DNA of 64,000 bases. Origin: an uncultured Anaerolineales bacterium. Lineage in GTDB: Bacteria; Chloroflexota; Anaerolineae; Anaerolineales; UBA6663. Below are positions 34,938-44,056 of the stretch, one piece after another. Within the stretch, counting starts at the first letter, position 1. Every line of letters begins with the position of its first letter. The DNA lies in NCBI GenBank assembly GCA_937952305.1, contig CALFZO010000061.1, positions 1 to 64,000 of the forward strand, read 5' to 3'. Both the position numbers and the translations under genes were made by a program. The notes under the pieces are model-generated. The model was not told the DNA's origin and made no database searches. It saw only the letters and a list, made by a program, of their open reading frames with translations.

Positions 34938-35986
34938 CGGAAGACATGGCGATGAACGCGACGACGGAGTCTTCGGCCCCGCTCGACCCGGCGGCGGCCC
35001 ACCCGGTGGTCCTGGAAGTGCGCGGGCTCACCAAGCGCTTCCCCATCGGCAATGCGCTGCGGCAGAAGCAGGTCCACGCGCTCACGGACGCGTCCTTCTC
35101 CATCGGCCGCGGCGAGGTGGTGGCGCTGGTCGGCGAATCCGGCAGCGGCAAGTCCACCACGGCGCGCCTGATCACGCGCCTGATCGAACCCACCCACGGC
35201 GCCATCTACCTGCATGGCCGGGATGTCCTGAAACAGGAGCCGCACTCCGCCTCCCTGGCGTACCGGCGCGCCGTGCAGATGATCTTCCAGGACCCGTACG
35301 GGTCGCTTAACCCGGCGCTGACGATCGGCGCCCACCTGGCCCGCCCGCTGCAGATCCATCGGCCGGGACAGAACGTCAGCGAGACCGTGATCGAACTGCT
35401 CACGGCGGTGGGGTTCAACCCGCCCGCCGAGTTCGCCGCCAAATTCCCGTATCAGCTGTCCGGCGGGCAGCGCCAGCGCGTGGCCATCGCGCGCGCCCTG
35501 GCCGTCAAGCCGGAGATCATCCTGGCGGACGAACCCGTCTCCATGCTGGATGTTTCCATCCGGATGGGCGTCCTCAACCTGATCGACCAACTCAAAGAGG
35601 AACGCGGGATCGGCTTCCTCTACATCACGCACGACCTCGCCAGCGCCCGCTACATCGGCGATCGGACGATCGTGATGTACGCCGGGCACCAGGTGGAGTG
35701 CGCCGAAAGCACCCAGCTGATGAGCCAGCCGGCGCATCCCTACACGCAACTGCTGCTGGCCGCGGTCCCGAACCCGGAGGCCGGCCTGACCACGGGCGGA
35801 GAAGAGGCCCGGGGCGAAATCCCCTCGCTGATCGACCCGCCCCCCGGCTGCCCCTTCGCGCCCCGCTGCGGGCACGCCCAGCCAGTTTGCCGGCAGACGA
35901 TGCCGGCCAAGACCCTGCTCGCCGAAAACCACTGGGTCCGCTGTCATCTCTTTCCAGCGGACTCCGCCTCAGCGCCCGCCGCTTAA
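34934..35986 (+). CDS. ABC transporter ATP-binding protein, DppF type
   Basis: 350-residue ATPase with GESGSGKST, LSGGQRQRVAIARAL, IILADEPVSMLD and the C-terminal GCPFAPRCGHAQPVC cysteine region. The GTG start at 34934 overlaps the previous stop by 4 bases and has GGAGG 7 bases upstream, so it is preferred over internal ATGs at 34946 and 34952. Completes the five-component Dpp/Opp-type importer. Confidence 0.93.
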   Translation: MTEDMAMNATTESSAPLDPAAAHPVVLEVRGLTKRFPIGNALRQKQVHALTDASFSIGRGEVVALVGESGSGKSTTARLITRLIEPTHGAIYLHGRDVLKQEPHSASLAYRRAVQMIFQDPYGSLNPALTIGAHLARPLQIHRPGQNVSETVIELLTAVGFNPPAEFAAKFPYQLSGGQRQRVAIARALAVKPEIILADEPVSMLDVSIRMGVLNLIDQLKEERGIGFLYITHDLASARYIGDRTIVMYAGHQVECAESTQLMSQPAHPYTQLLLAAVPNPEAGLTTGGEEARGEIPSLIDPPPGCPFAPRCGHAQPVCRQTMPAKTLLAENHWVRCHLFPADSASAPAA

Positions 35987-36018
35987 GCCGGCGCGTTCGG
36001 CCCCGAGTGGGAGACGCC

Positions 36019-36036
36019 GCCGGGCCGCGGCCCGGC
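36019..36036. repeat. 18-bp perfect palindrome between transporter and GH3 genes
   Basis: GCCGGGCCGCGGCCCGGC is perfectly self-complementary and is followed by TTAGGCTTT. It can form a 7 to 8-bp stem and may act as a weak terminator or mRNA-stabilising hairpin between the ABC genes and the GH3 gene. Confidence 0.5.
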
Positions 36037-36065
36037 TTAGGCTTTGTATCGACAGAAAGGGTTGG

Positions 36066-38300
36066 ATGGAAAACGACGCTCACCCTGACCGCGCCCTCAA
36101 CGCCAAAGTCGAGGCCCTCCTCGGCCAGATGACTCTGGCAGAAAAAGTCGGCCAACTCGTGCTGGCGAACGCCTTCGCGCCCATCGACTGGCACGTCGTC
36201 CTCGAGCAGAAAAAGGCGGCCGAGGCGCGCGGCGAACCGTTCGAGATCCCGCTGGCAGCCAACCCGCAGACTCTGTCCGACATCCGGGCGGGCCGGGTCA
36301 GCGCCATTAACTCGGCCAACCCCCGCCTCAACAACCTGCTGCAGCGGGCGGCGCGGGAGGAGGCCCGCCTGGGCATCCCGCTGCTGGTCAGCCATGACGT
36401 CATCCACGGCTTCCGCACGATCTTCCCGATCCCGCTGGCCGAGGCCTGCACCTGGCATCCCGAGCTGTTGGAGCGCGCGGCCCAGGCCGCGGCGGCCGAG
36501 GCCGCGACCGCCGGCGTCAACTGGATCTACGCCCCTATGGTTGACATCGCCCGTGACCCGCGCTGGGGCCGCATCGCCGAAGGCGCCGGCGAAGACCCGT
36601 TCCTGGGGGCGATCCTGGCGCAGGCGCGGGTGCGCGGCTTCCAGCGCGCCGATCTGCCCGGTGGGCGCCGGATCGCGGCCTGCCCTAAACACTACGTCGG
36701 CTACGGCGCCGCCGAGGGCGGACGCGACTACAACACGGTCGACCTCTCCGAGCGCACCCTGCGCGACGTCTACCTGCCGCCCTTCAAGGCCGCCTTCGAC
36801 GCCGGCGCGGCGAGCACGATGAGCGCCTTCAATGAGATCGGCGGTGTGCCCGGCACTTGCAACGCGTTTCTCCTGCGCACCGTACTGCGGGACCAATGGG
36901 GCTGGCCAGGGGTGGTCGTCAGCGACTTCAACGCCATCGGCGAGCTGGTGCAGCACGGCGTGGCCCGCGACCTGCGCGACGCCGCCCGCCTGGCGATTCT
37001 GGCCGGGGTGGACATCGACCTGGAGAGCGGCGCGTACGCGCAGCACCTGGCCGCGCTGGTCCAGGAGGGCGCGGTGCCCGTCGCCCTGGTCGACGAGGCC
37101 GTGCGGCGCGTGCTGCGTCTGAAGTTCAGTCTCGGCCTGTTTGCCGACCCTTACGTGGACGAAACCCTGGCGGAGGGTGTTCTATTGCAGCCCGCCTTCC
37201 GGGCGCTGGCGTTGGAAGTGGCCCGGGAGTCGATGGTGTTGTTGAAGAACGAGTCTGGCCGTCTTCCGCTCGAGGCCGGGCAGCGGGTGGCGCTGATCGG
37301 CCCGCTGGCGGACAACCGGGTGGATCTCCTCGGGACCTGGGCGATCCTGGGGCAGGCGGCCGACGTGGAGACGGTGCGGGATGGGTTCCAGACCTACGTC
37401 GCCGCCAACCAGCTGACCTACGCCCAGGGTTGTGCCCTGACCGGGGAGGAACCGCCGGACTTCTCGGCGGCTCTGGCAGCGGCCGCCGACGCCGACGTCG
37501 TCGTGCTGGTGCTCGGCGAGGGGGCGGAGCTGAGCGGCGAGTCCCACTCGCGGGCGCATCTGGGGCTGCCGGGGAAGCAGCCGGCGCTGGTGGAGGCCCT
37601 GGCCGCGACGGGCAAGCCCCTGGTGGCGGTGCTGATGTGCGGCCGCCCGCTGGTGGTGCCCGAGCTCGTCAACCAGGTGGAGGCGCTCCTGGTGGCCTGG
37701 CACGGCGGCATCCGGGCCGGGCAGGCGGTGGCCGATCTGCTGTTCGGAGCGGCCAACCCTTCCGGCAAGCTGACGGCCAGTTGGCCGCGGGCTGAGGGCC
37801 AGATCCCGGTGTACTACGCCCACAAAGCCACGGGGAGGCCGGCCGCCGGCGCCGGGACCACGCAGTTCTACGAGCCGTTCCGCTCGACCTACCTAGACGA
37901 GCCGAACGCGCCGCTGTTTGTGTTTGGACAGGGGCAGAGTTACACCCAGTTTGAGTACCGTCAACTGGACGTGCTGACGCCGCAGCTGACCAGCATCGGA
38001 ACGCTGCGGGTGACGGCGACGCTCAGGAACACCGGCGCGCGCGCGGGAACCGAGGTGGTCCAGTTGTACGTGCGCGACAAGACCGGTTCGGTCACGCGGC
38101 CGGTGAAAGAGTTGAAGGGCTTCCAGCGCCTAACCCTGGAGCCCGGCGAGGAGCGCCAGGTGAACCTCGCCGTGCCCGTGACCGCCCTCGGATTCCACGG
38201 CCTGGACCTGCAGTATCGGGTTGAGGCCGGCGAGTTTGAGGTGTGGGTTGGGCCGGATTGCGCCCACGGGTTGTCCGGGGAATTCGAGGTGCTCGCCTAA
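36066..38300 (+). CDS. GH3 beta-glucosidase, BglX-like
   Basis: 744-residue GH3 enzyme with no evident signal peptide. IPLLVSHDVIHGFRTIFPIPL is the BglX-type opening, CPKHYVGYGAAEGGRDYN carries the substrate-binding Lys-His pair, and the nucleophile is Asp287 in VVVSDFNAIGEL. The C-terminal sandwich and a fibronectin III domain (LFVFGQGQSYTQFEYRQL, then VQLYVRDKTGSVTRPVKELK) are complete. AAAGGG precedes the ATG. It lies downstream of the importer and before the second deglycosidase-like pair, so it probably hydrolyses O-linked glucose units of the imported glycoside. Confidence 0.94.
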   Translation: MENDAHPDRALNAKVEALLGQMTLAEKVGQLVLANAFAPIDWHVVLEQKKAAEARGEPFEIPLAANPQTLSDIRAGRVSAINSANPRLNNLLQRAAREEARLGIPLLVSHDVIHGFRTIFPIPLAEACTWHPELLERAAQAAAAEAATAGVNWIYAPMVDIARDPRWGRIAEGAGEDPFLGAILAQARVRGFQRADLPGGRRIAACPKHYVGYGAAEGGRDYNTVDLSERTLRDVYLPPFKAAFDAGAASTMSAFNEIGGVPGTCNAFLLRTVLRDQWGWPGVVVSDFNAIGELVQHGVARDLRDAARLAILAGVDIDLESGAYAQHLAALVQEGAVPVALVDEAVRRVLRLKFSLGLFADPYVDETLAEGVLLQPAFRALALEVARESMVLLKNESGRLPLEAGQRVALIGPLADNRVDLLGTWAILGQAADVETVRDGFQTYVAANQLTYAQGCALTGEEPPDFSAALAAAADADVVVLVLGEGAELSGESHSRAHLGLPGKQPALVEALAATGKPLVAVLMCGRPLVVPELVNQVEALLVAWHGGIRAGQAVADLLFGAANPSGKLTASWPRAEGQIPVYYAHKATGRPAAGAGTTQFYEPFRSTYLDEPNAPLFVFGQGQSYTQFEYRQLDVLTPQLTSIGTLRVTATLRNTGARAGTEVVQLYVRDKTGSVTRPVKELKGFQRLTLEPGEERQVNLAVPVTALGFHGLDLQYRVEAGEFEVWVGPDCAHGLSGEFEVLA

Positions 38301-38439
38301 CGGACGCTCCCGGCCAGAGCCGGACCGCCGTCGCCGCCGGCCCAGGAAGCCAGGGCCGTCCGGAACCGCGGCGGCCAGGTCCCTCGTTGTCCGAAACCCA
38401 TCTCCAATCCCAAATCCATTCTCTCAAGGAGTAAGTGCC

Positions 38440-39324
38440 ATGGCGAATCCACAGCCCGCGTCCAGAAAGCCCAAGCGCGGCGTATCCCTGTACAGCTATT
38501 CCGGCGAGTACGGCGTGACGATGACCATCGAGGACATGTTCGCGGACATCCACGACCTGGGCGCCGACGGCCTGGAAATCCTGGGCAACAGCCATATCGA
38601 CGGCTACCCGGAACCGTCCGACGCCTGGGTGGAGAACTGGTTCCGGCTGCTGGCCCAGTATCAGCTCAAGCCGGTGGAATACGGCCACTGGGTTGATTCC
38701 CGCCTCTACCCGGGCCGCGAGCTCAGCACGCAGGAATCCTACGCGCTGCTGCAGCGGGACATCAAGCTGGCCAGCCGGCTGGGCTTTCCGTTCCTGCGGA
38801 CCAAACTGGGCGTGATCGACGACGATTTGACGCCGGTCACGAATTGGCGCGAGTTCATCACCCTGGCCCTGCCCTTGGCCGAAGAGCACAACGTTTGCTT
38901 GTGCCCCGAGATCCACACTCCGACGGTGCTCAAGTCAAAGATGGTGGACGACTACGTCGAGTTCATCGAGAAGCACAAGACCAAGCACTTCGGCATCAAT
39001 GTCGATTTCAGCGTTTTCCAGACCAACCCGCTCCCGATGTGGGAGGGCCAGGATCTCTCGACGTTGAAATTCAGCCCGGTCGAAGATTTTGTGCCGCTGC
39101 TGCCTTACACCCCCATCTGCCACGCCAAATTCGTGAACATGAGCGAGGCCTTCGTCGAGACCACCACCCCCTACGACAAGATCCTGGGCCTGCTGAGCGA
39201 ACACCATTGGGACGGCTATCTCCTGAGCGAGTATGAAGGCCCGCACAAAGATGTCCCCGGCTACTCGTCCAGCCAACTGCGCCGCCACCACATCCTGCTG
39301 AAGCGCCTGCTGGGCGAGCGTTGA
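38440..39324 (+). CDS. C-glycoside deglycosidase alpha-subunit-like protein, copy 2
   Basis: 294-residue xylose-isomerase-like TIM barrel. Candidate metal ligands are Glu157 (CPEIHTP), Asp189 (NVDFS), His228 (CHAK) and Glu264 (LLSEYEG), with His159 as possible base; these match the arrangement in copy 1 (27541). An excellent AAGGAG site precedes the ATG at 38440; longer in-frame readings overlap the GH3 end and lack one. The beta-like gene follows 25 bases later. Residue use is closer to what I recall for characterised DgpC/CGD alpha subunits than copy 1 is. Confidence 0.82.
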   Translation: MANPQPASRKPKRGVSLYSYSGEYGVTMTIEDMFADIHDLGADGLEILGNSHIDGYPEPSDAWVENWFRLLAQYQLKPVEYGHWVDSRLYPGRELSTQESYALLQRDIKLASRLGFPFLRTKLGVIDDDLTPVTNWREFITLALPLAEEHNVCLCPEIHTPTVLKSKMVDDYVEFIEKHKTKHFGINVDFSVFQTNPLPMWEGQDLSTLKFSPVEDFVPLLPYTPICHAKFVNMSEAFVETTTPYDKILGLLSEHHWDGYLLSEYEGPHKDVPGYSSSQLRRHHILLKRLLGER

Positions 39325-39349
39325 GTGCCGTCTCGAAAGGAGCCAAACC

Positions 39350-39763
39350 ATGCTAGAGAAAGAGTGCATCCAAGCGCGCGGTTTCCGGAACGTTGGGGAA
39401 GGCGGCCAGGTGGTCGGCTTTCAGGTCGCGTTTCGGTCCATGTATTACCGGGGTGTCTGGCTGTCACAGCTCCGGCCGGCGACCGTGATCGTGGATGGTG
39501 AGACGTTCAGCGGCGACCAGATCACCTGGACGATCGGCGGCCGCACCTTCGCGCAGGCGGAGCTGGCCCAGCACGCGGACATCCACTGGCCCTTGCTGGA
39601 GCCGGCCGTGCTGACCGTCCGCAAACCCGGCGGCCTGACCCAGGGGTTTCACGACGTCGAGGTTCAGTATCACTACAGCTCGTCGTACATGCCGCCGGCG
39701 ATGGATGAGCTGATGGTCACCTTCATGGGTGGGCCGACCAAGCGGCGGCTGACGCTGGTCTAG
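39350..39763 (+). CDS. C-glycoside deglycosidase beta-subunit-like protein (DUF6379), copy 2
   Basis: 137-residue small subunit of the DUF6379 type. Family-like segments are CIQARGFRNV, YYRGVWLSQLRPATVIVDGE, DQITWTIGGRTF, LTVRKPGGLTQGFHDVEVQY and SSSYMPPAMDE. In known C-glycoside deglycosidases this subunit packs on the alpha barrel and helps form the active-site entrance. AAAGGAG precedes the ATG. It is the last gene of the rightward cluster and is followed by a GC hairpin. Confidence 0.85.
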   Translation: MLEKECIQARGFRNVGEGGQVVGFQVAFRSMYYRGVWLSQLRPATVIVDGETFSGDQITWTIGGRTFAQAELAQHADIHWPLLEPAVLTVRKPGGLTQGFHDVEVQYHYSSSYMPPAMDELMVTFMGGPTKRRLTLV

Positions 39764-39791
39764 ACAGGCGCGCCCCCAGACCGCGCCCGGC

Positions 39792-39838
39792 GGAGGTGTT
39801 TCCCCGCGCGCCGCGCCCCTGGCGCGGGGGGCGCCTCC
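39792..39838. terminator. GC-rich hairpin at the convergent end of the cluster
   Basis: CCCCGCGC (39802-39809) pairs with GCGCGGGG (39822-39829), extended by GGAGG (39792-39796) with CCTCC (39834-39838). It has no T tract but lies between convergent genes, so it may end transcription from both sides. Confidence 0.45.
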
Positions 39839-39902
39839 AGCCGGCGGGTCTGGGAGGCGTCGGCGCTTTCCACGCCCCGGCCGCCGGCCCGCATTCAGCT
39901 AT

Positions 39903-42900
39903 CTAGCGAGCGGCCTCTTCTTCCCAGGCCCCCAGCGTCTTCAGGGCGGCGTGTTCGGCCGCATTGAGCCCCTTGACCCCGTGCAGGTTCATGCGCTCGT
40001 AGGGCCGGTCGAGCATGATCTTCTCCACCACGCGGCCGGCCTGGATATCCACCAGGAGGGTCGTCCCTTCCTCATCGCTGCTGGCCAGGTAGCGCTCATC
40101 CGGGCTGAGGGCAATGCCCCAGACGCGGTTCAGGTGCCCGGGAATGACCACGGTCTCCGCCACCGTCCGATCCGGGCCAAGCCGCCGCAGATGGATGACG
40201 GGCTCATCGCTGCCGGAGGCGACGAAGCGGCCATCCGGCCCGATGACCACACAGGTGGTTCGGTTGCCTTCGGCGCCAATGTCCAGCGTGTGCCGGCACT
40301 CAGCCTGTTCCAGATCCCAGACCTTCAGCAGCTGCTGATTGTTGCTGGTCATTAAAGTCCGGCCGTCCGTGCCGAACCGCAGGCCGCCGACCGGGGTCGT
40401 GCCGTGCGGCAAGGCCAGTTTTTGGGCGCCGGAGCGCACATCCCAGAGGCTGACGGAGCCGTGCAGATGCCCGCTCACCAGCCCGGCCCCCGTCGGATCG
40501 AACCGCAGCGCCCACACGTCATCGGCGGTCTCGAGGCGGCCGGCCTGAAGCCGGTCACTCAGCGGGTCACTGTCCCAGAGCATGACCGCATGAAAGACGC
40601 CGCCGCTGGCCAGCAGCGAGCCATCGTGATTGAAGGCCAGCGCGAAGATCGCGCCCGGATGGCCCGGATAGGTCTTCAGACAGTCCAACGAGTCGAGATC
40701 CCACAAGCGCACGCAGCGGTCATAACCGGCGGTCGCGAACCGCCTGGCCGCAGGGTGGACGGCCAACACAAAAATCGGCCCCAGGTGCCCCTGGGTCAAC
40801 GCCCGATAGCGGCGCCGGTCCAACTCCCAGAGGCGGATCTTGCCGCCGGCATCGCCTTGCACCAGCACCTTCCCGTCGCTGCTAAAGGCATTGGCCCCGA
40901 TCAGCCGGCTGTAGCCCTCCATGACGCGCAGGAGCTTGCCGCTTTCCACGTTCCACAACCGGATATTCCCGCCCGAGGAGAGCGTTGCCAACCGATCCTG
41001 TTGGCCACAGGCAATGACGCCGATTGAGCCCTCGTGCCCCATCAGCATTCTCAGGTAGTGCGGCGGCTGATCATCCCCCACCCGCCAGACCTCCACCGAG
41101 CCATCACTGCCGCCGCTCACCAGCAGGGTGCCGTCGGGATTAAAGGCGATCTGAGTGAGCCCGGCGGAACGACTGGTCAGGGCGGCCAGGCGCTCGCCGG
41201 TGTCAACGGCCCAGAACTGGATGACGGGGCTGTCTTCGCTGCAGCTTGCCAGCCACCGGCCGCCCGGATGAAAGGCAACGGTCACCAGCTCCTTGGCGGC
41301 ATGCTGCAGCATTTGGCGCACGTCCCCGGTCTTCCAGTGCCAGATGCGGATGGCCTCCCCGCTGGCGCCAGACGCCAGGCTCTCGCCATCCGGGCTGAAC
41401 GCCAGCGACCACACGCGCGCCGCGTGTCCCCGCAGCACCTGCGCCAGCTTTCGCTCGTGGAGATCCCAGATGCAGATCTGCGCATCGATCCCGCCGCTGG
41501 CCAGATAGCGGCCGCTCGGGTGAAAGGCCAGCGTATGCACCCACTCGTGATGGCCCGTAAAGGTGTGCAGATGCCGGCCGGTGGCGGCTTCCCACAGGCT
41601 CACCGTGCCGCGGAAGTGGCTGCTGGCCAGCAGGGTCTCATCGGGGCTGAAGCTCAATGACCAGGCCCGCGCAGTCTGGGTAGCCACGGTCCAGATTGGT
41701 TTTCCATCCGCCACCCGCCAGCAGCGGATATGCCCGTTGTACGTGTTGGCGGCCAGGTAGGTCCCGCTCGGGCTGAGCGTCATGGCGCTGATCGTTTCCA
41801 AGGGCTCGGTAAAGCGCGAATCGATAAACTCGGCGTCGGAGAAATCCGCGTCCTGCGCTTCCAGGCCCTGCAGCGAAACGTGGCGCAAAGTCAGGCCAGA
41901 GAAATCCTCACCCTGCAGATGGGTGTTGAGGTGCGCCAGCAGGTTGACCAGGTTCCCGCCGGCATAGCCCTGCGCCTCGCGCGGCAGACGCCGGGCCGCG
42001 GCCACCAGCAGCCGGAGGTGCTCCAGCAGCAACGCCTGGCTGCCGAAATGGCGTTTCAACAACGACAGTACTGGCTGCAGAAGCATGCGGAGCTGGCCCT
42101 CGCGAATCTGGTCGCTGCTTTGGCTCTTGACCAGCGGGTACTGGGCCAGGGTCTCCAGGTTTTGCCGGAGGATCTGCTCGGCCATGAGGTTGACCAACCG
42201 GTCGGTGACAAACTCAAGCAGGACCGGCAGCAGATAGAAGGCTGCACTTTGCTCCTGCCGTTCGATCATGGCCCGCTGCAGCAGCGAGGTCAGGCCGGAC
42301 AGGATCTCGTGGCTGGGGATATCCAGCAGAAAATTGCGGCGCAGCTCGGGCAGCGCCACGGGGTCACGCTCGATGGCGAGCCAGAACAGAATGTCCCGCT
42401 CCAGCACCGACAGATGCTCAAACTGGTTCCCCAGCAGATGCTGGAGGGTGTGCAGCGTGACCGGGGCCTCCCGCAAAAAGGCGGGCAGATCACCGCCGAA
42501 CAGATCCCGGACGGTCGCCGACGCGATCTTGAGGGCCAACGGGTTGCCCGAATAGTAGTGGACGAACACCTCCCAGGCATCCGCTGGGCCGAACAAGCCC
42601 TTGTCCAGGAGCAGCGCCTGGCTGGCAGCGCTGGTCAGCCCCGTCAACTTGATGGCCCGGACCGGCAAGGTCCGGCCTTCCAGGAACTCCGGGTCAACGG
42701 GCATTTCCCGGCTGGTCAAGATGAGGCAGCTCTGATGCCGGGTCTGCGCGATACTGTGGAACAATTGCTGGTAGGCCTCGAAGCCCTCTTTATAGATCCC
42801 GGCCAGATTGCCGGCCCGGTGCAGCGTTTCAACGTTGTCCAGGATCAGCAGGCACCGATGCTGCTTCAGGAGGCCGAGCAGTGACGCGACCGACGGCTTG

Positions 42901-43568
42901 GCGGGGCGCGTGGGGGTCAGGATCTGGAAGCACTCAGTGAGCAGATCCTGCAGTTCCGGCGCATCCCGCAGCGAGCGCCAGATGATGAACTCAAATTGGT
43001 GGCTGACGTCCTGGGCGAACTTGACCACCAGGGTGGTTTTGCCGATCCCGCCCAGCCCCAGCACGGCGACGAGGCGGCAGCGCTCGGCGACCACCGACTG
43101 CTCCAACTCAGACAATTCCCGATCACGGCCAAAGACCTGGCTGACCTCGGGCGCGTCGCCCCAGTCCACCCGGGGGCCGGCGCTCGTTGATTCGGCCATC
43201 GGGGCTGGCGAGGCGCCACGAGACTGACCGGGCGCGGCCGGTTGATCGAGCAACCCAGCAAACCAGCGGTCGTCAAACAGCGATTTCCGGCGTGAGGCGC
43301 TTTGGTCGGCTTGAGCCCAGAGGGCCTGCGCTTCTTGCCGCTCGGAGCCCTCCGTCAGGCCGCGCAGCTTCAGGAAGTAGGCTATCAGGTTCTTTAGGTG
43401 GGGGATATCCGGGAAGGCGGTGCCGGCCTCCCAATGCTGGATGGTCCGGCGAGAAACGGCCAGGGCATCGGCCACGTCGTTCTGGGTCAGGCCGACTTTC
43501 TCCCTCAGCCCCAGCAGCAACTGGCCAAAGCGATAATCGGTGACTTTGTACTGGCGATGCCCTGACAT
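39903..43568 (-). CDS. HTH-STAND (NB-ARC-like) NTPase with WD40 repeats
   Basis: 1,221-residue signalling protein. Residues about 12-60 form an XRE helix-turn-helix (GLTQNDVADALAVSRRTIQHWE); a P-loop ATPase follows (GLGGIGKTT at 171-179, Walker B CLLILDNVE) with the DNA- and partner-regulated STAND layout; then a short pentapeptide-like stretch (DADFSDAEFIDSRF) and about fourteen WD40 repeats (repeated LAFSPDG..LASG..D..IRIWD pattern) to the C-terminus. The start at 43568 is chosen to open directly before the HTH. Such proteins are frequent in Chloroflexota and cyanobacteria and are thought to bind partners through the propellers and oligomerise with ATP. Target unknown; the HTH may bind DNA. 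Confidence 0.9.
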   Translation of the reverse strand: MSGHRQYKVTDYRFGQLLLGLREKVGLTQNDVADALAVSRRTIQHWEAGTAFPDIPHLKNLIAYFLKLRGLTEGSERQEAQALWAQADQSASRRKSLFDDRWFAGLLDQPAAPGQSRGASPAPMAESTSAGPRVDWGDAPEVSQVFGRDRELSELEQSVVAERCRLVAVLGLGGIGKTTLVVKFAQDVSHQFEFIIWRSLRDAPELQDLLTECFQILTPTRPAKPSVASLLGLLKQHRCLLILDNVETLHRAGNLAGIYKEGFEAYQQLFHSIAQTRHQSCLILTSREMPVDPEFLEGRTLPVRAIKLTGLTSAASQALLLDKGLFGPADAWEVFVHYYSGNPLALKIASATVRDLFGGDLPAFLREAPVTLHTLQHLLGNQFEHLSVLERDILFWLAIERDPVALPELRRNFLLDIPSHEILSGLTSLLQRAMIERQEQSAAFYLLPVLLEFVTDRLVNLMAEQILRQNLETLAQYPLVKSQSSDQIREGQLRMLLQPVLSLLKRHFGSQALLLEHLRLLVAAARRLPREAQGYAGGNLVNLLAHLNTHLQGEDFSGLTLRHVSLQGLEAQDADFSDAEFIDSRFTEPLETISAMTLSPSGTYLAANTYNGHIRCWRVADGKPIWTVATQTARAWSLSFSPDETLLASSHFRGTVSLWEAATGRHLHTFTGHHEWVHTLAFHPSGRYLASGGIDAQICIWDLHERKLAQVLRGHAARVWSLAFSPDGESLASGASGEAIRIWHWKTGDVRQMLQHAAKELVTVAFHPGGRWLASCSEDSPVIQFWAVDTGERLAALTSRSAGLTQIAFNPDGTLLVSGGSDGSVEVWRVGDDQPPHYLRMLMGHEGSIGVIACGQQDRLATLSSGGNIRLWNVESGKLLRVMEGYSRLIGANAFSSDGKVLVQGDAGGKIRLWELDRRRYRALTQGHLGPIFVLAVHPAARRFATAGYDRCVRLWDLDSLDCLKTYPGHPGAIFALAFNHDGSLLASGGVFHAVMLWDSDPLSDRLQAGRLETADDVWALRFDPTGAGLVSGHLHGSVSLWDVRSGAQKLALPHGTTPVGGLRFGTDGRTLMTSNNQQLLKVWDLEQAECRHTLDIGAEGNRTTCVVIGPDGRFVASGSDEPVIHLRRLGPDRTVAETVVIPGHLNRVWGIALSPDERYLASSDEEGTTLLVDIQAGRVVEKIMLDRPYERMNLHGVKGLNAAEHAALKTLGAWEEEAAR

Positions 43569-44056
43569 GGCTAGTGAATCAAGGGGCCGGACGCCTGGAC
43601 AGGATAGCGGCGAAAAGGATGAAGCATGGAGGAACGGTAGGACGACCCCAGCCGTTGTCATGATCCGCCGCAGCCGGAATACTCCGGATGGGCGTGCCTT
43701 CCGAGACCGCCTGTCTGATCATAACACTCAGTTGGAGACCCATAGGCCTATTGGGTAGTCGCTATCCTACCATAATTAGCCAGTAACTGAGCGCGGACTG
43801 GCCGGCCGCGGCGAGGCCCTCGATCGTCTTCCGGCGCGTAACTCCGCCGCCGTTTGTCGCGCGACAACATCCTGGCCCGCTGCTCGCTGCCGGATTGGGG
43901 CGGGATCATGGAGAAGCTCACCGACCGGGGCCGGCCCAACCCGCATGTCACCGCCGCAGGTGTCCTTTCGTCCTACTGATCAATCTGCCAGGGGCGCGGC
44001 ATGACCAGGCCGACCTGTCCCGAGGGCCCGCCTCCCAAGCCTCGACGGAAACTGTT
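43569..44056. other. 488-base divergent gap
   Basis: Between the STAND gene and a small membrane protein gene. It holds an AT-rich stretch (43705-43790) that probably contains the STAND promoter, with a short GGTAG/CTACC inverted repeat, and a possible gene remnant at 43842-43979. No clear sigma70 boxes. Confidence 0.45.
43842..43979 (+). pseudogene. Possible 3' remnant of a lost gene
   Basis: After a stop codon at 43839, the frame reads RDNILARCSLPDWGGIM and then EKLTDRGRPNPHVTAAGVL before a TGA at 43977. The composition is protein-like but there is no start codon with a ribosome-binding site and I do not recognise the family. Could be chance in GC-rich DNA. Confidence 0.2.
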
